NCBI GenBank assembly: GCA_001800495.1
Contig: MGVM01000047.1
Location: 291-10,853, forward strand
Direction of reading: 5' to 3'
DNA: 10,563 nucleotides
Origin: Elusimicrobia bacterium RIFOXYB2_FULL_48_7
Lineage (GTDB): Bacteria > Elusimicrobiota > Endomicrobiia > CG1-02-37-114 > XYA2-FULL-39-19
This document shows positions 1 to 7,410 of the stretch, piece by piece (position 1 is the first letter of the stretch; each line of letters starts with the position of its first letter). Under the pieces are notes generated by a model. The model ran no database searches. It had not been told where the DNA came from and saw nothing but the letters and a program-made list of their open reading frames with translations. A program made the position numbers and the translations under genes.

Positions 1-2
1 TA

Positions 3-851
3 CATGTAATAATACTGGCAGGGCTGGTAACCGCCTCGGCCGTAAAATACACTTATATCCAGAAACTCATAGTTTATAACGACTTGAACAAGGAAGTAAT
101 GGAAAATGTGTATTCCTTTCCCGGCGAAGTTGGCCTCTATATCAAGGACCTCAGAACAGGGGTTGTCGTGGCTTATAACGAGGACAAAAAATTCGCCAGT
201 GCGAGCCTTGTGAAAATTCCAATCATGGCAGCGGCCTACCAGGCAGTGGAAGACGGTAATATCACGCTGCAGGAAAAACTGACCCTCAGCCAGCGCCTGA
301 AAGCCTCAGGTTCCGGAATGCTGAAAAGGTTCCGCAGGGGCACGAAATTCACAATAGATGAACTTTTATACCATATGATTACGGAAAGCGACAACACGGC
401 CACCAACATGATCACTGATAAGCTCGGATACGGGTATGTTAACTGGGTTTTCAGGAACAAGCTGGGTATGCAGGTCACCCGGATGGACAGGGCGATAATG
501 GATCTCAGGATGCGGAGCCTGGGCATTGAAAATTACACGACTGCCAGGGAAATGGGCGAAATTCTTGAAAAAATATACAACAAGAAAATTATATCGGAAA
601 CAGCCTGCCAGGACATGCTGGACATTCTTTCTCACCAGAAATACAACGACAGGATTCCCAGGTATCTCCCTGAAGGGCTCAGCGTGGCCCATAAAACGGG
701 CCTGCTCAGGGGAATATGCCATGACGCCGGCATTGTGTTCACTCCCCGGGGAGATTTTGTAGTTTGTGTCCTGACAAGCGACTTTGGCTCGTACAGGCTG
801 GCAAAGAACCTTATAGGCGAAGTTGCCTACAAAACCTACAGGGCGTACTAA
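3..851 (+). CDS. Membrane-anchored class A beta-lactamase-fold serine hydrolase (PBP-A-like), 5' partial
   Basis: The frame is open to the left window edge, so the start lies outside. An internal TTG at 84 gives a 255-residue product, but the codons before it encode a hydrophobic run (IILAGLVTASAV) that looks like a signal anchor, so the active domain probably faces the periplasm. Numbering from the TTG at 84, the serine beta-lactamase/DD-peptidase motifs are in order: SxxK as SLVK at 41-44 (nucleophile Ser41), SDN at 102-104, and KTG at 204-206. An SGSGML segment (75-80) is typical of the Beta-lactamase2-type family. The omega loop (about 136-153, MDLRMRSLGIENYTTA) has no recognisable ExxLN, so the general base Glu166 of true class A beta-lactamases appears absent. 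That resembles cyanobacterial PBP-A DD-peptidases and related hydrolases more than a resistance enzyme. The fold call is firm; the substrate is unknown. A Nudix gene follows 28 nt downstream. Confidence 0.85.
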   Translation, partial: HVIILAGLVTASAVKYTYIQKLIVYNDLNKEVMENVYSFPGEVGLYIKDLRTGVVVAYNEDKKFASASLVKIPIMAAAYQAVEDGNITLQEKLTLSQRLKASGSGMLKRFRRGTKFTIDELLYHMITESDNTATNMITDKLGYGYVNWVFRNKLGMQVTRMDRAIMDLRMRSLGIENYTTAREMGEILEKIYNKKIISETACQDMLDILSHQKYNDRIPRYLPEGLSVAHKTGLLRGICHDAGIVFTPRGDFVVCVLTSDFGSYRLAKNLIGEVAYKTYRAY

Positions 852-879
852 AATACACGGGGAAAGACTAGGGTGTTCT

Positions 880-1299
880 TTGAAGAAAGTTAAATTTGAA
901 TTTTCCGCTGGCGGTCTGGTTTTCAAGAAAAAAAAGGTACTGATGATAAGGGTGAAAACCCTGCAAGGAAAAATAGTCTGGACCTTCCCGAAGGGGCACC
1001 TGGAGCCCGGGGAAACCGCGGAAGAAGCCGCCCTGCGAGAAGTAAAGGAAGAAACCGGTTATTCCTGCGGCATCTTGAAAAAAATCGGCTCGTCCGAGTA
1101 TTTTTTCACTCATATGGGCAGGACGGTCAGGAAAAACGTGAAATGGTTTCTAATGAAACCATGCAAAAGGATAGCCAACACCACTATTGAAGCATTGGGA
1201 ACAAAATGGTTCACTTTCCCGGAAGCGAAAAATAAATCCGCTTATAAGCTAGATAAAATCTTGCTCAAGGAATTAAAAAATACATTAAATCATGAATAA
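880..1299 (+). CDS. Nudix hydrolase, Ap4A-hydrolase-like
   Basis: This is a 139-residue Nudix-fold protein that would hydrolyse a nucleoside diphosphate linked to another moiety. The Nudix box GX5EX7REUXEEXGU is complete at residues 39-61: Gly39, Glu45, the REVKEE core (53-58), Gly60 and Tyr61. The lead-in WTFPKGHLEPGE and the N-terminal FSAGGLVF strand are typical of the diadenosine tetraphosphatase-like branch, but substrate cannot be read from sequence. I chose the TTG at 880 as start because it begins exactly at the expected first strand. An in-frame ATG at 823 would overlap the previous gene by 29 nt and add 19 residues with no family resemblance. A GGGG-containing stretch at 859-866 and GGG at 871-873 are only weak ribosome binding sites. 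The 3' end overlaps gatB by 8 nt, suggesting translational coupling. Confidence 0.85.
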   Translation: MKKVKFEFSAGGLVFKKKKVLMIRVKTLQGKIVWTFPKGHLEPGETAEEAALREVKEETGYSCGILKKIGSSEYFFTHMGRTVRKNVKWFLMKPCKRIANTTIEALGTKWFTFPEAKNKSAYKLDKILLKELKNTLNHE

Positions 1300-2788
1300 T
1301 TCTGCTTACGAGCCCGTTATCGGCCTTGAAGTCCATGTCCAGCTGAAAACAAAGTCAAAAATGTTTTGCGGCTGTTCAACGGAATTCACCCTGGACCCTA
1401 ATGTAAACATCTGCCCCGTGTGCACCGGCCAGCCGGGCGTCCTGCCGGTCGCCAACAGGAAAGCCATTGAACTCAACCTTAAAACCGCCCTGGCGTTGAA
1501 CTGCGGCATTAACCGCCATTCAATTTTCGCCAGGAAAAATTATTTCTACCCGGACCTGCCGAAAAATTACCAGATTACGCAGTACGAAGTGCCTTTCGGT
1601 TACGATGGTTTCCTGGAAATTGATATTGAGCGGGAAAGCCCCGAAGCGGCTGCTAAAGCAAAAAAAACGATCAGGATTAAGCGCGTGCACCAGGAAGAGG
1701 ACACGGGCAAGCTCTTGCACGCCCTTGGTTCAAGAAAACTTGACTATTCCCTTGTCGATTTCAACCGCAGCGGAGTACCTCTGCTTGAGATCGTGTCCGA
1801 ACCTGATATTGCTAACCCCGACGAGGCTCACGCTTACCTCTCGGCCCTGAAGTCCGTATTGCAGTACATTGAAGTATCAGACTGTGACATGGAAAAGGGC
1901 TCGCTCCGCTGCGACGCGAACGTTTCAATAAGGAAACGCGGCGAAACAGAGCTTGGGACAAAAACCGAGATAAAAAACATGAATTCATTCAAGTCCGTAA
2001 GGGACGCTTTGGATTATGAAATACGGCGCCAGGTGGAAGTTGTCGGCAACGGAGGTAAAATAGTCCAGGAAACGCGGTTGTGGGACGATAAAGCCAATAT
2101 TACCGGGAGCATGCGCTCAAAGGAGCAGGCTCACGATTACCGTTATTTTCCTGAGCCGGACCTGCCCCCGTTTGAATTTGATGAAAACCTGATCGATGCG
2201 ATCAAAAAAGATATTCCTGAACTTCCGGAAAAACTGAAACAACGGCTTGTTGAAGAGTGCCAGTTGTCCCAGTACGACGCGGAAGTCCTGACAAAGGAAA
2301 AACCTCTTGCCCGGTATTTTGAAACGGCGCTCGCTTCAATGAACCCAAGGACGCCTAATTCGCCGAAACTGCTCGCTAACTGGATCAACACAGAATTACT
2401 GGGAAAACTGAACTCGGAAAACAAAAACGTGGAACAATCGCCTGTTTCGCCGGAAAACCTGGGTGAACTTGTCAAATTGATAGAAACCGGTGCGATATCC
2501 GGCAAGATAGCCAAGACTGTGTTCGCGGACATGATGTCTACAGGCAGGGCGCCGGCTGCTATAATAAAGGAGAAGGGGCTGGTACAGATATCCGATGAAA
2601 ACGAACTGAAAAACGTGATAAATGACGTGATAAAAGAAAACCAGAAAGCGGCTGATGAATACCGGGCAGGCAAAAAACAAGCACTGGGTTCGCTTGTGGG
2701 GGCAGTCATGAAAAAAACGTCCGGCAAGGCGAACCCGCAGGTGGTAAACAAACTGCTGCAGGAAGTTCTATCAGAACCGGCAGTGTAA
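1292..2788 (+). CDS. gatB: Asp-tRNA(Asn)/Glu-tRNA(Gln) amidotransferase subunit B
   Basis: GatB is the tRNA-binding and kinase/transamidase subunit of the GatCAB complex. It activates misacylated Glu-tRNA(Gln) or Asp-tRNA(Asn) and amidates it with ammonia channelled from GatA. The 498-residue protein is full length. It begins with the hallmark YEPVIGLEVHVQL (6-18), followed by four zinc-type cysteines Cys26, Cys28, Cys41 and Cys44 and the PVCTGQPG signature (42-49). Further conserved GatB blocks are YFYPDLPKNYQI (84-95), RVHQEEDTGKLLH (131-143), DFNRSGVPLLEIVSEPD (156-172) and DYRYFPEPDLPP (282-293). The C-terminal third (about 350-495) is the helical GatB/YqeY domain. The ATG lies inside the stop region of the Nudix gene (8-nt overlap). 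gatA and gatC are not in the window, so they are either upstream or elsewhere. The identity is essentially certain. Confidence 0.98.
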   Translation: MNNSAYEPVIGLEVHVQLKTKSKMFCGCSTEFTLDPNVNICPVCTGQPGVLPVANRKAIELNLKTALALNCGINRHSIFARKNYFYPDLPKNYQITQYEVPFGYDGFLEIDIERESPEAAAKAKKTIRIKRVHQEEDTGKLLHALGSRKLDYSLVDFNRSGVPLLEIVSEPDIANPDEAHAYLSALKSVLQYIEVSDCDMEKGSLRCDANVSIRKRGETELGTKTEIKNMNSFKSVRDALDYEIRRQVEVVGNGGKIVQETRLWDDKANITGSMRSKEQAHDYRYFPEPDLPPFEFDENLIDAIKKDIPELPEKLKQRLVEECQLSQYDAEVLTKEKPLARYFETALASMNPRTPNSPKLLANWINTELLGKLNSENKNVEQSPVSPENLGELVKLIETGAISGKIAKTVFADMMSTGRAPAAIIKEKGLVQISDENELKNVINDVIKENQKAADEYRAGKKQALGSLVGAVMKKTSGKANPQVVNKLLQEVLSEPAV

Positions 2789-2801
2789 TTTAATGGTTTC
2801 A

Positions 2802-2830
2802 TTGACAACAAATATAATTTTTTCTATAAT
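2802..2830 (+). promoter_or_regulatory. Consensus sigma70 promoter of the exported-protein gene
   Basis: TTGACA at 2802-2807 and TATAAT at 2825-2830 are separated by exactly 17 nt. Both hexamers match the sigma70 consensus perfectly, with A/T-rich sequence around them. Transcription would start near 2837, giving a leader of about 98 nt before the ATG at 2935. This separates the exported-protein gene from the gatB cluster and predicts strong expression. Activity is inferred. Confidence 0.85.
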
Positions 2831-2934
2831 TCATTATTAAATTTTGATACAGGGAGGTGAAAAACAGTAGTTGTTATCCCTGAGTTTGTAGGGTAGTTTG
2901 GATGTTTGGTGTTACTAAAAACGGAGGAAATATA

Positions 2935-4410
2935 ATGAAGAAATTAGTCGCTTTACTCGTTGTAATTTGCGGATTTGCAGGAATAGGTTTCGCGCAGTAT
3001 TCGAGTTGTTCTACAACTTTTGAAAGCCAGATTTCAGGTGTGCCGGATACTCAGTCACAGTCACTTGGGTTGTCCAACTTCCAGAACGAAACAGCATTTA
3101 ACATCTGGATAAACCCCGCTCAGATCACCGAATGGCAGACAGTTTACGGTGAAATATGGGGCGGAGCGGCAAACACATGGGGCGGCGCGAATTTCAAGGT
3201 TGCTAATGGGCACCTTGGCGTATTCATCGGCAGGCCATACACAGGAACAGTTGCCAATGCTGCCAACGGTTCGCTTTACGGCCTTAATAAAGCTGTCGCT
3301 GGCCCGGGAAACGCGGCTGTTACAGGAAGCGCGGTAGTAGATAATATGACTCCTCTCGCGATTACCAATAATTCGCTGGATATATTCTATGGAGTGCCTT
3401 TAGGCAATTTGTCTGTTGGAGCCAGGTTATCGATGGCCAACAACAGCTTGAATGATGACTATTCGTATACCGGGTCTGGAGCGGCAACTTCTGTCGGCGA
3501 CGGGTCAGTGAGTTCAAAAAGATTGACCAGCGACATGCAGATAGGCCTTGGCGCTTTGTTAAAGGAAATGGGGCCGTTTGAAAAACTCGATGTTGCGCTT
3601 ACAATAGCCATGCCCTCGGTCAACAACAGCTATTCTCTTTCCTGCATAGAAACTGCTGCCACATTAAACAGATTAAGCGAATCAGATGAATTAAAAACAA
3701 ATGCGGCCGCGAATATGAGTTTATTGGCCCGCGGTTTGCTGGCGATGGGCAGCAATAAGCTTTACACCACGTTCGGTTACCAGTCAATAGATATTTCCTC
3801 AAAACGTACCGCCACTGCTGACAATAGTTCCGCGGTCGTCGGCCTTAACCTGAATAAGGAAGAAGCGTTCACGGACAAGACCACGAATTTGATGCTTGAT
3901 GCGGCGTATCATACACAGCCTTCAAAAGTCATAAAGGCGATCTATACCGTCGGTTTCAGGTCTTCCGGTCAGACCGTCGACTTAATGTGCACCGACCTTG
4001 GCGGGCAGGTTGCAAACACGGTCCTTGGCCCGACAATTTCCGGAAAACAGGAAGTTACGACAATGAGCCTTCCTTTCTCGGTTGCGGTCGAGCACCAGAC
4101 CTGGGCAAAGGTATGCACACGCCTCGGCGTCCAAAGCACGCTTATGTCCAATACCAAGACGAAAACAACGAGCCAGCAATACATTGTTTCCGGAAACCCT
4201 CTTCTCAGGGATACGGCAGTAGCTGCTACCAGCGCTGAGACAACAACGACACCGGTTGCACAGCCGGCGACAGTATCGCTTGGTTTCGGCATTCAGCCGG
4301 CCAAGGATTTCGACCTGGACGTGGCAATAATCTCAACGATTTTCGACCTGGATTCAGGCGCAGGCGTTGCGGACTTGATTTCCCGCGCTTCACTGAGATA
4401 TCACTTCTGA
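2935..4410 (+). CDS. Exported protein of unknown function, probable outer-membrane beta-barrel
   Basis: I do not recognise this 491-residue protein. Residues 1-20 form a clear signal peptide: Met-Lys-Lys, a hydrophobic core, then GFA followed by Gln21 as the likely signal peptidase I site. The mature part is rich in Gly, Ala, Ser, Thr and Asn with alternating hydrophobic and polar stretches. It contains an early WINPAQ motif (the 'NPA' seen near the N-terminus of many FadL/PorV-like barrels) and ends in LRYHF, with C-terminal Phe and alternating Leu/Tyr as in Bam-recognised barrels. I chose the ATG at 2935 because GGAGG (2923-2927) sits 7 nt upstream and it begins the signal peptide. An in-frame ATG at 2902 would put 11 residues before the signal peptide without a good binding site. 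The gene is monocistronic, with a perfect promoter before it and a terminator after it, consistent with an abundant surface protein or porin. Export is well supported; the barrel is likely; the function is unknown. Confidence 0.8.
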   Translation: MKKLVALLVVICGFAGIGFAQYSSCSTTFESQISGVPDTQSQSLGLSNFQNETAFNIWINPAQITEWQTVYGEIWGGAANTWGGANFKVANGHLGVFIGRPYTGTVANAANGSLYGLNKAVAGPGNAAVTGSAVVDNMTPLAITNNSLDIFYGVPLGNLSVGARLSMANNSLNDDYSYTGSGAATSVGDGSVSSKRLTSDMQIGLGALLKEMGPFEKLDVALTIAMPSVNNSYSLSCIETAATLNRLSESDELKTNAAANMSLLARGLLAMGSNKLYTTFGYQSIDISSKRTATADNSSAVVGLNLNKEEAFTDKTTNLMLDAAYHTQPSKVIKAIYTVGFRSSGQTVDLMCTDLGGQVANTVLGPTISGKQEVTTMSLPFSVAVEHQTWAKVCTRLGVQSTLMSNTKTKTTSQQYIVSGNPLLRDTAVAATSAETTTTPVAQPATVSLGFGIQPAKDFDLDVAIISTIFDLDSGAGVADLISRASLRYHF

Positions 4411-4461
4411 GCTAGGAGCGAAGCTCAAACCGTCAACAGGTTTGGCTAAGAGAAAACTTAG
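4408..4461 (+). other. Run of small stem-loops in the 3' untranslated region
   Basis: Three short perfect inverted repeats lie between the stop codon and the terminator. They are TGAGCT/AGCTCA (4408-4413 and 4422-4427), AAACC/GGTTT (4427-4431 and 4439-4443) and CTAAG/CTTAG (4446-4450 and 4457-4461). The loops are 6 to 8 nt. The first contains an alternative tighter GAGC/GCTC hairpin. They might stabilise the mRNA end or form a 3'UTR-derived RNA. Each is short enough to be chance, so confidence is low. Confidence 0.3.
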
Positions 4462-4481
4462 AATAATACAGGAAAAATCAG

Positions 4482-4513
4482 AGAAGCCGGGTTAAACCCC
4501 CGGCTTCTTTTTT
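4482..4513 (+). terminator. Rho-independent terminator after the exported-protein gene
   Basis: A perfect 10-bp GC-rich stem, AGAAGCCGGG (4482-4491) pairing with CCCGGCTTCT (4499-4508), has a 7-nt loop and runs into six T residues (4508-4513). This is a textbook intrinsic terminator on the + strand. It closes the transcription unit that begins at 2802 and separates it from the aminotransferase operon. Confidence 0.93.
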
Positions 4514-4543
4514 AATTGCGCCTCGGACACCATGTCCTCGGCA

Positions 4544-4576
4544 TCAATTAAGCCAATTTGTGATTGGCTTAATTGA
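4544..4576. promoter_or_regulatory. 14-bp perfect inverted repeat, candidate operator
   Basis: TCAATTAAGCCAAT (4544-4557) and its exact complement ATTGGCTTAATTGA (4563-4576) flank a 5-nt spacer. No T-run follows on either strand, so it is not an intrinsic terminator. The right arm overlaps the first four bases of a candidate -35 box (TTGACT, 4573-4578) of the aminotransferase promoter. A dimeric repressor site is therefore a reasonable reading. The cognate regulator is not in the window. An RNA hairpin is an alternative only if transcription starts upstream. Confidence 0.6.
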
Positions 4577-4601
4577 CTCTATAATTATAATTTTATATCA
4601 T
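4573..4601 (+). promoter_or_regulatory. Candidate sigma70 promoter for the aminotransferase-hom-atp operon
   Basis: TTGACT (4573-4578) and TATCAT (4596-4601) are 17 nt apart, each matching the sigma70 consensus at five of six positions. Transcription would start near 4608, only about 4 nt before the ATG at 4612, implying a nearly leaderless mRNA. That agrees with the absence of any Shine-Dalgarno sequence before this ATG. A perfect TATAAT at 4586-4591 has no well-spaced -35, so the exact promoter is uncertain. Confidence 0.5.
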
Positions 4602-4611
4602 ACAAACCACC

Positions 4612-5793
4612 ATGAAAATACGCGTTTCTGACAAACTTAACAAGCTTCCTCCTTACATATTTTCCAGGATAAACCAGCTAAAACCCCTGGCTATCGCTAA
4701 AAAACTGGATATTATAGATCTGGGCATGGGGAATCCCGATATGCCGACGCCCCAGCATATTGTTGACAGGATGTGCGATACAGTTAAAAACCACATCAGG
4801 ACACACCGCTATCCGCAGGCAAAAGGCATGCCGAAGTTCCGTTGCGCGGTAAGCGAGTGGTTCCATGAAAGATTTGGGGTGAAAATCAACCCTGAAACAG
4901 AGGTTCTCGCCCTTATAGGCTCCAAGGAAGGCGTGGCTCACCTGTGCATGACATACCTGAACCCGGGAGATATCGCTCTCGTCCCGGACCCAGGATATCC
5001 TGTTTATTATAACGGCGTTGCCCTGGCTGGCGGCATTGTTTATAAGATGCCGCTTCTTGCAAAGAATAAATTCCTGCCTGACTTAAGCAAAATCCCTGCA
5101 AAGATAGCAAGAAAAGCTAGAATAATGTTCTTGAATTATCCTAACAACCCTACCACGGCAATTGTTGAGGACATGAAACTGTTCAAGGAAGCCATAAGAT
5201 TCGCGAAGAAATACAATGTGATTATTGTCCATGATAACGCATATTCCGAGCTGACTTTCGACGGTTATGTGAGCCCTTCGTTTCTTCAGGTGCCAGGGGC
5301 GAGAGATGTGGGCATTGAATACCACTCTTTTTCAAAAACATTTTCGATGGCCGGCTGGCGAGTGGGTTTTGTCGTAGGTAATGAAAACATCATCAAACCG
5401 CTTGAAAAATTCAAGTCGTTCGTGGATTACGGTGTCCCGACATTCATCCAGCTTTCCGGGGTCTGCGCGCTCAAGAGCCCGAAGGATTGTGTGAAGGAAA
5501 CAATTGAAGCTTACAGGCGCAGAAGGGATAAATTTACGACTGAGCTTGGAAAAATCGGCTGGCAAATTGAGAAACCCAAGGCCACGATGTATCTCTGGGC
5601 AAAGCTCCCTGAAAAATTCAAGGCTATCGGTTCGCTTAAATTCGCCGAAAAACTTCTTATGGAAACAGGCGTAGTTGTCACGCCCGGCGTAGGGTTCGGG
5701 GAATACGGTGAGGGATATGTGCGTTTTTCACTGGTCACGCACGACAACCGTTTCCATGACGCGGCATTGAGAATAAAACAATTTTTAAAATAA
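4612..5793 (+). CDS. alaC: PLP-dependent class I/II aminotransferase, AlaC-like
   Basis: This 393-residue fold-type I aminotransferase resembles E. coli AlaC (glutamate-pyruvate transaminase) along its whole length. Shared segments include LPPYIF near the N-terminus, the MGNPD block (39-43), IGSKEG (102-107), VPGARD (227-232) and KATMYLWAKLPE (323-334). The family residues are visible: the YPNNPT loop (176-181), Asp208 for the pyridine nitrogen in VHDNAY, Tyr211, Lys242 as Schiff-base lysine in SFSKTFSMAGWR, and Arg371 for the substrate carboxylate. The expected role is transamination of alanine/pyruvate or a related amino acid in the cytoplasm. LL-diaminopimelate aminotransferases are close relatives, and the adjacent homoserine dehydrogenase makes an aspartate-family role possible, so the substrate is not settled. 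No ribosome binding site precedes the ATG, consistent with a near-leaderless start. The hom gene follows after 19 nt. Confidence 0.88.
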   Translation: MKIRVSDKLNKLPPYIFSRINQLKPLAIAKKLDIIDLGMGNPDMPTPQHIVDRMCDTVKNHIRTHRYPQAKGMPKFRCAVSEWFHERFGVKINPETEVLALIGSKEGVAHLCMTYLNPGDIALVPDPGYPVYYNGVALAGGIVYKMPLLAKNKFLPDLSKIPAKIARKARIMFLNYPNNPTTAIVEDMKLFKEAIRFAKKYNVIIVHDNAYSELTFDGYVSPSFLQVPGARDVGIEYHSFSKTFSMAGWRVGFVVGNENIIKPLEKFKSFVDYGVPTFIQLSGVCALKSPKDCVKETIEAYRRRRDKFTTELGKIGWQIEKPKATMYLWAKLPEKFKAIGSLKFAEKLLMETGVVVTPGVGFGEYGEGYVRFSLVTHDNRFHDAALRIKQFLK

Positions 5794-5812
5794 GCATGAC
5801 GGAAGGCATATA

Positions 5813-7141
5813 ATGAAAAATAACAAGGTAAAACTGGGTTTTATAGGCTTGGGAGTTGTCGGCGGATGTTCTGTTAACCTGCTGAACAGGAACAAGAAAA
5901 TAATTGAGCGCAAGGTAAACGCCTCGATCGAAATTATTCATCTTTGCGACGCTTCAGCCGCGCGCCTTAAACAATATTCCCGGCAGCTGGGCCATAAAGT
6001 TAAGCTATCATCCGATTGGCAGAAAGTAGTAAACGACCCCTCCGTTGACATTGTAATAGAACTTATAGGCGGAAGGGACATAGCCAAAAAAGTCATTATT
6101 GAATCCCTGAAAGCAGGGAAAAACGTAGTCACTGCGAACAAGGCAGTTCTGTCGGAAAACTGGGACGAGATATTTTCGCTTGCCATGAGCAGGGGGAAAG
6201 TCGTTTATTTTGAGGCCGCGGTATGCACCGGCATTCCTGTGATACAGGCGCTGAACGAAGGGCTGGCGTCAAACAGGATAAACCGCATTGTCGGGATATT
6301 GAACGGGACAACCAATTATATCCTGACCAGGATGTTCAGGGAACATATAAGCTTTGAAGACGCTCTGAAGCAGGCTCAGAAAAATGGTTTTGCCGAGATG
6401 AACCCGTATTTTGACATCGAGGGTATAGATTCCACACATAAACTTTCAATTCTGTCTTCTATCGCCTGGTCCTGCTGGGTAAAAAGGGAAAACATTTACT
6501 GCGAAGGCATAAGTAAAATCCAGCCGATCGACATTAAGTACGCTTACGAGGAATTCGGTTACGTGCTGAAGCTTCTTGGCGTCGGTAAAAACTGCAATAA
6601 TAAGCTTGATTTTTTTGTAAGGCCGTGCCTGATATCAAAGAACCACCAGTTCGCCTCTGTTGAAGACGAATATAACGCTGTCCTGATCGAAGGTGAAGCT
6701 TCCGGTAATATTATATTTTACGGCAAGGGAGCGGGCGGCGACTCGGCCGCAAGCGCTGTAGTAAGCGACATAATGTTCCTGGCCAAGGAAGTGAACATGG
6801 GAACTGCCGGCAGGGTGCCCTATGTAAATAATTCCCACTGCGAAACCCTGGCCTTTCTGCCAGCGCAGGAAAGCGCCGGCAAGTATTACTTGAGGTTTTC
6901 TGCTCTTGACAAACCGGGCGTGCTTTCGAAAATATCAGGGATACTGGCAAAAAATAACGTTTCCATAGCCGGGGTTTTCCAGAAAGAACCGGTTTCCAAG
7001 AATAAAAAAGCAGCGTCCATCCTCATGACAACGCATGTTGTCAGGGAAAAATCCATAAGGGACGCAGTAAAAGAAATAGACGCTCTTTCCATAATAGAAG
7101 CCAAAACAGTCCTTATCCGGATTGAAGAGATGGCTGTATAA
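5813..7141 (+). CDS. hom: Homoserine dehydrogenase with C-terminal ACT domain
   Basis: The enzyme reduces L-aspartate semialdehyde to L-homoserine with NAD(P)H, at the branch to threonine and methionine. The 442 residues show the usual monofunctional architecture. First comes a Rossmann domain with the GLGVVGG nucleotide-binding loop (12-18) and VTANKAVL (106-113, Lys110). The catalytic domain follows, with AAVCTGIPVIQALNEGL (135-151), GILNGTTNYILTRM (161-174) and GIDSTHKLSIL (204-214, containing Asp206 and catalytic Lys210). A GKGAGGDSAASAVVSD block (304-319) precedes an ACT domain (about 359-435) of the kind that mediates threonine feedback. The ATG at 5813 is supported by GGAAGG (5801-5806). 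Its stop overlaps the atpZ start by one base (TAATG), which suggests translational coupling into the ATP synthase genes. No aspartokinase domain is fused. Confidence 0.96.
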   Translation: MKNNKVKLGFIGLGVVGGCSVNLLNRNKKIIERKVNASIEIIHLCDASAARLKQYSRQLGHKVKLSSDWQKVVNDPSVDIVIELIGGRDIAKKVIIESLKAGKNVVTANKAVLSENWDEIFSLAMSRGKVVYFEAAVCTGIPVIQALNEGLASNRINRIVGILNGTTNYILTRMFREHISFEDALKQAQKNGFAEMNPYFDIEGIDSTHKLSILSSIAWSCWVKRENIYCEGISKIQPIDIKYAYEEFGYVLKLLGVGKNCNNKLDFFVRPCLISKNHQFASVEDEYNAVLIEGEASGNIIFYGKGAGGDSAASAVVSDIMFLAKEVNMGTAGRVPYVNNSHCETLAFLPAQESAGKYYLRFSALDKPGVLSKISGILAKNNVSIAGVFQKEPVSKNKKAASILMTTHVVREKSIRDAVKEIDALSIIEAKTVLIRIEEMAV

Positions 7142-7410
7142 TGCCAGGCAATACCGAAGATAATAAAAACCGTTCAAAGAATTCTTACGGCAGGATGGTT
7201 TCGGTGTCTTCCCTAGGTATCAACCTTGTTGTTTCAACGGCCGTCGGCCTTGCCATAGGGATTTACCTGGATAAGTTTTTTAAAACTAGTTTCCATTACT
7301 TTACCCTTATCTTCCTGGTAATAGGTATTGTCGCTGGGTTCTGGCAGTTAATTAAAGAAATAATGGCGGAAAGCTCAGATGTTTCAAAGCATAAAAAAAA
7401 CAATCCTTAG
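7141..7410 (+). CDS. atpZ: AtpZ-type small membrane protein of the ATP synthase operon
   Basis: An 89-residue protein with a polar Lys/Asn-rich N-terminus, two predicted membrane helices (about 21-42 and 53-73) and a charged tail. The pattern of glycines and GIYLDKFFKTSFHYF (40-54) followed by IGIVAGFWQLIKEI matches the AtpZ/'F0F1-ATPase gene 1' family found ahead of atpI and atpB in many operons. In alkaliphilic Bacillus, AtpZ with AtpI has been linked to divalent-cation supply for the synthase; that role is known of the family, not shown here. It begins on the last base of the hom stop codon and overlaps atpI by 32 nt, so its translation is probably coupled on both sides. Confidence 0.85.
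   Translation: MPGNTEDNKNRSKNSYGRMVSVSSLGINLVVSTAVGLAIGIYLDKFFKTSFHYFTLIFLVIGIVAGFWQLIKEIMAESSDVSKHKKNNP

Noticed and set aside
366..926. Long open frame on the - strand (186 codons) antisense to the serine hydrolase
   Set aside because: It lies wholly over a gene with intact catalytic motifs, has no recognisable domain and no ribosome binding site of note. It is a by-product of codon usage.
2143..2811. Open frame of 222 codons on the - strand over the 3' part of gatB
   Set aside because: The Ser/Phe-rich translation is what the complement of Lys/Glu-rich GatB codons gives, and gatB itself is certain.
2857..2891. Possible leader peptides in the 5'UTR: GTG at 2857 (8 codons) and TTG at 2871 (6 codons)
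   Set aside because: The GTG is fused to the purine-rich stretch with no spacing, and the TTG is 13 nt from it. Neither encodes a run of a regulatory amino acid.
4521..4541. CCTCGG direct repeat (4521-4526 and 4536-4541) and the small GGACA/TGTCC inverted repeat between the copies
   Set aside because: The units are only 5-6 bp and lie upstream of the candidate promoter with no other support; this is too likely to be chance.
4544..4576. The palindrome as a second terminator
   Set aside because: The stem is A/T-rich and no T-run follows on either strand; the true terminator with six T residues is at 4482-4513.
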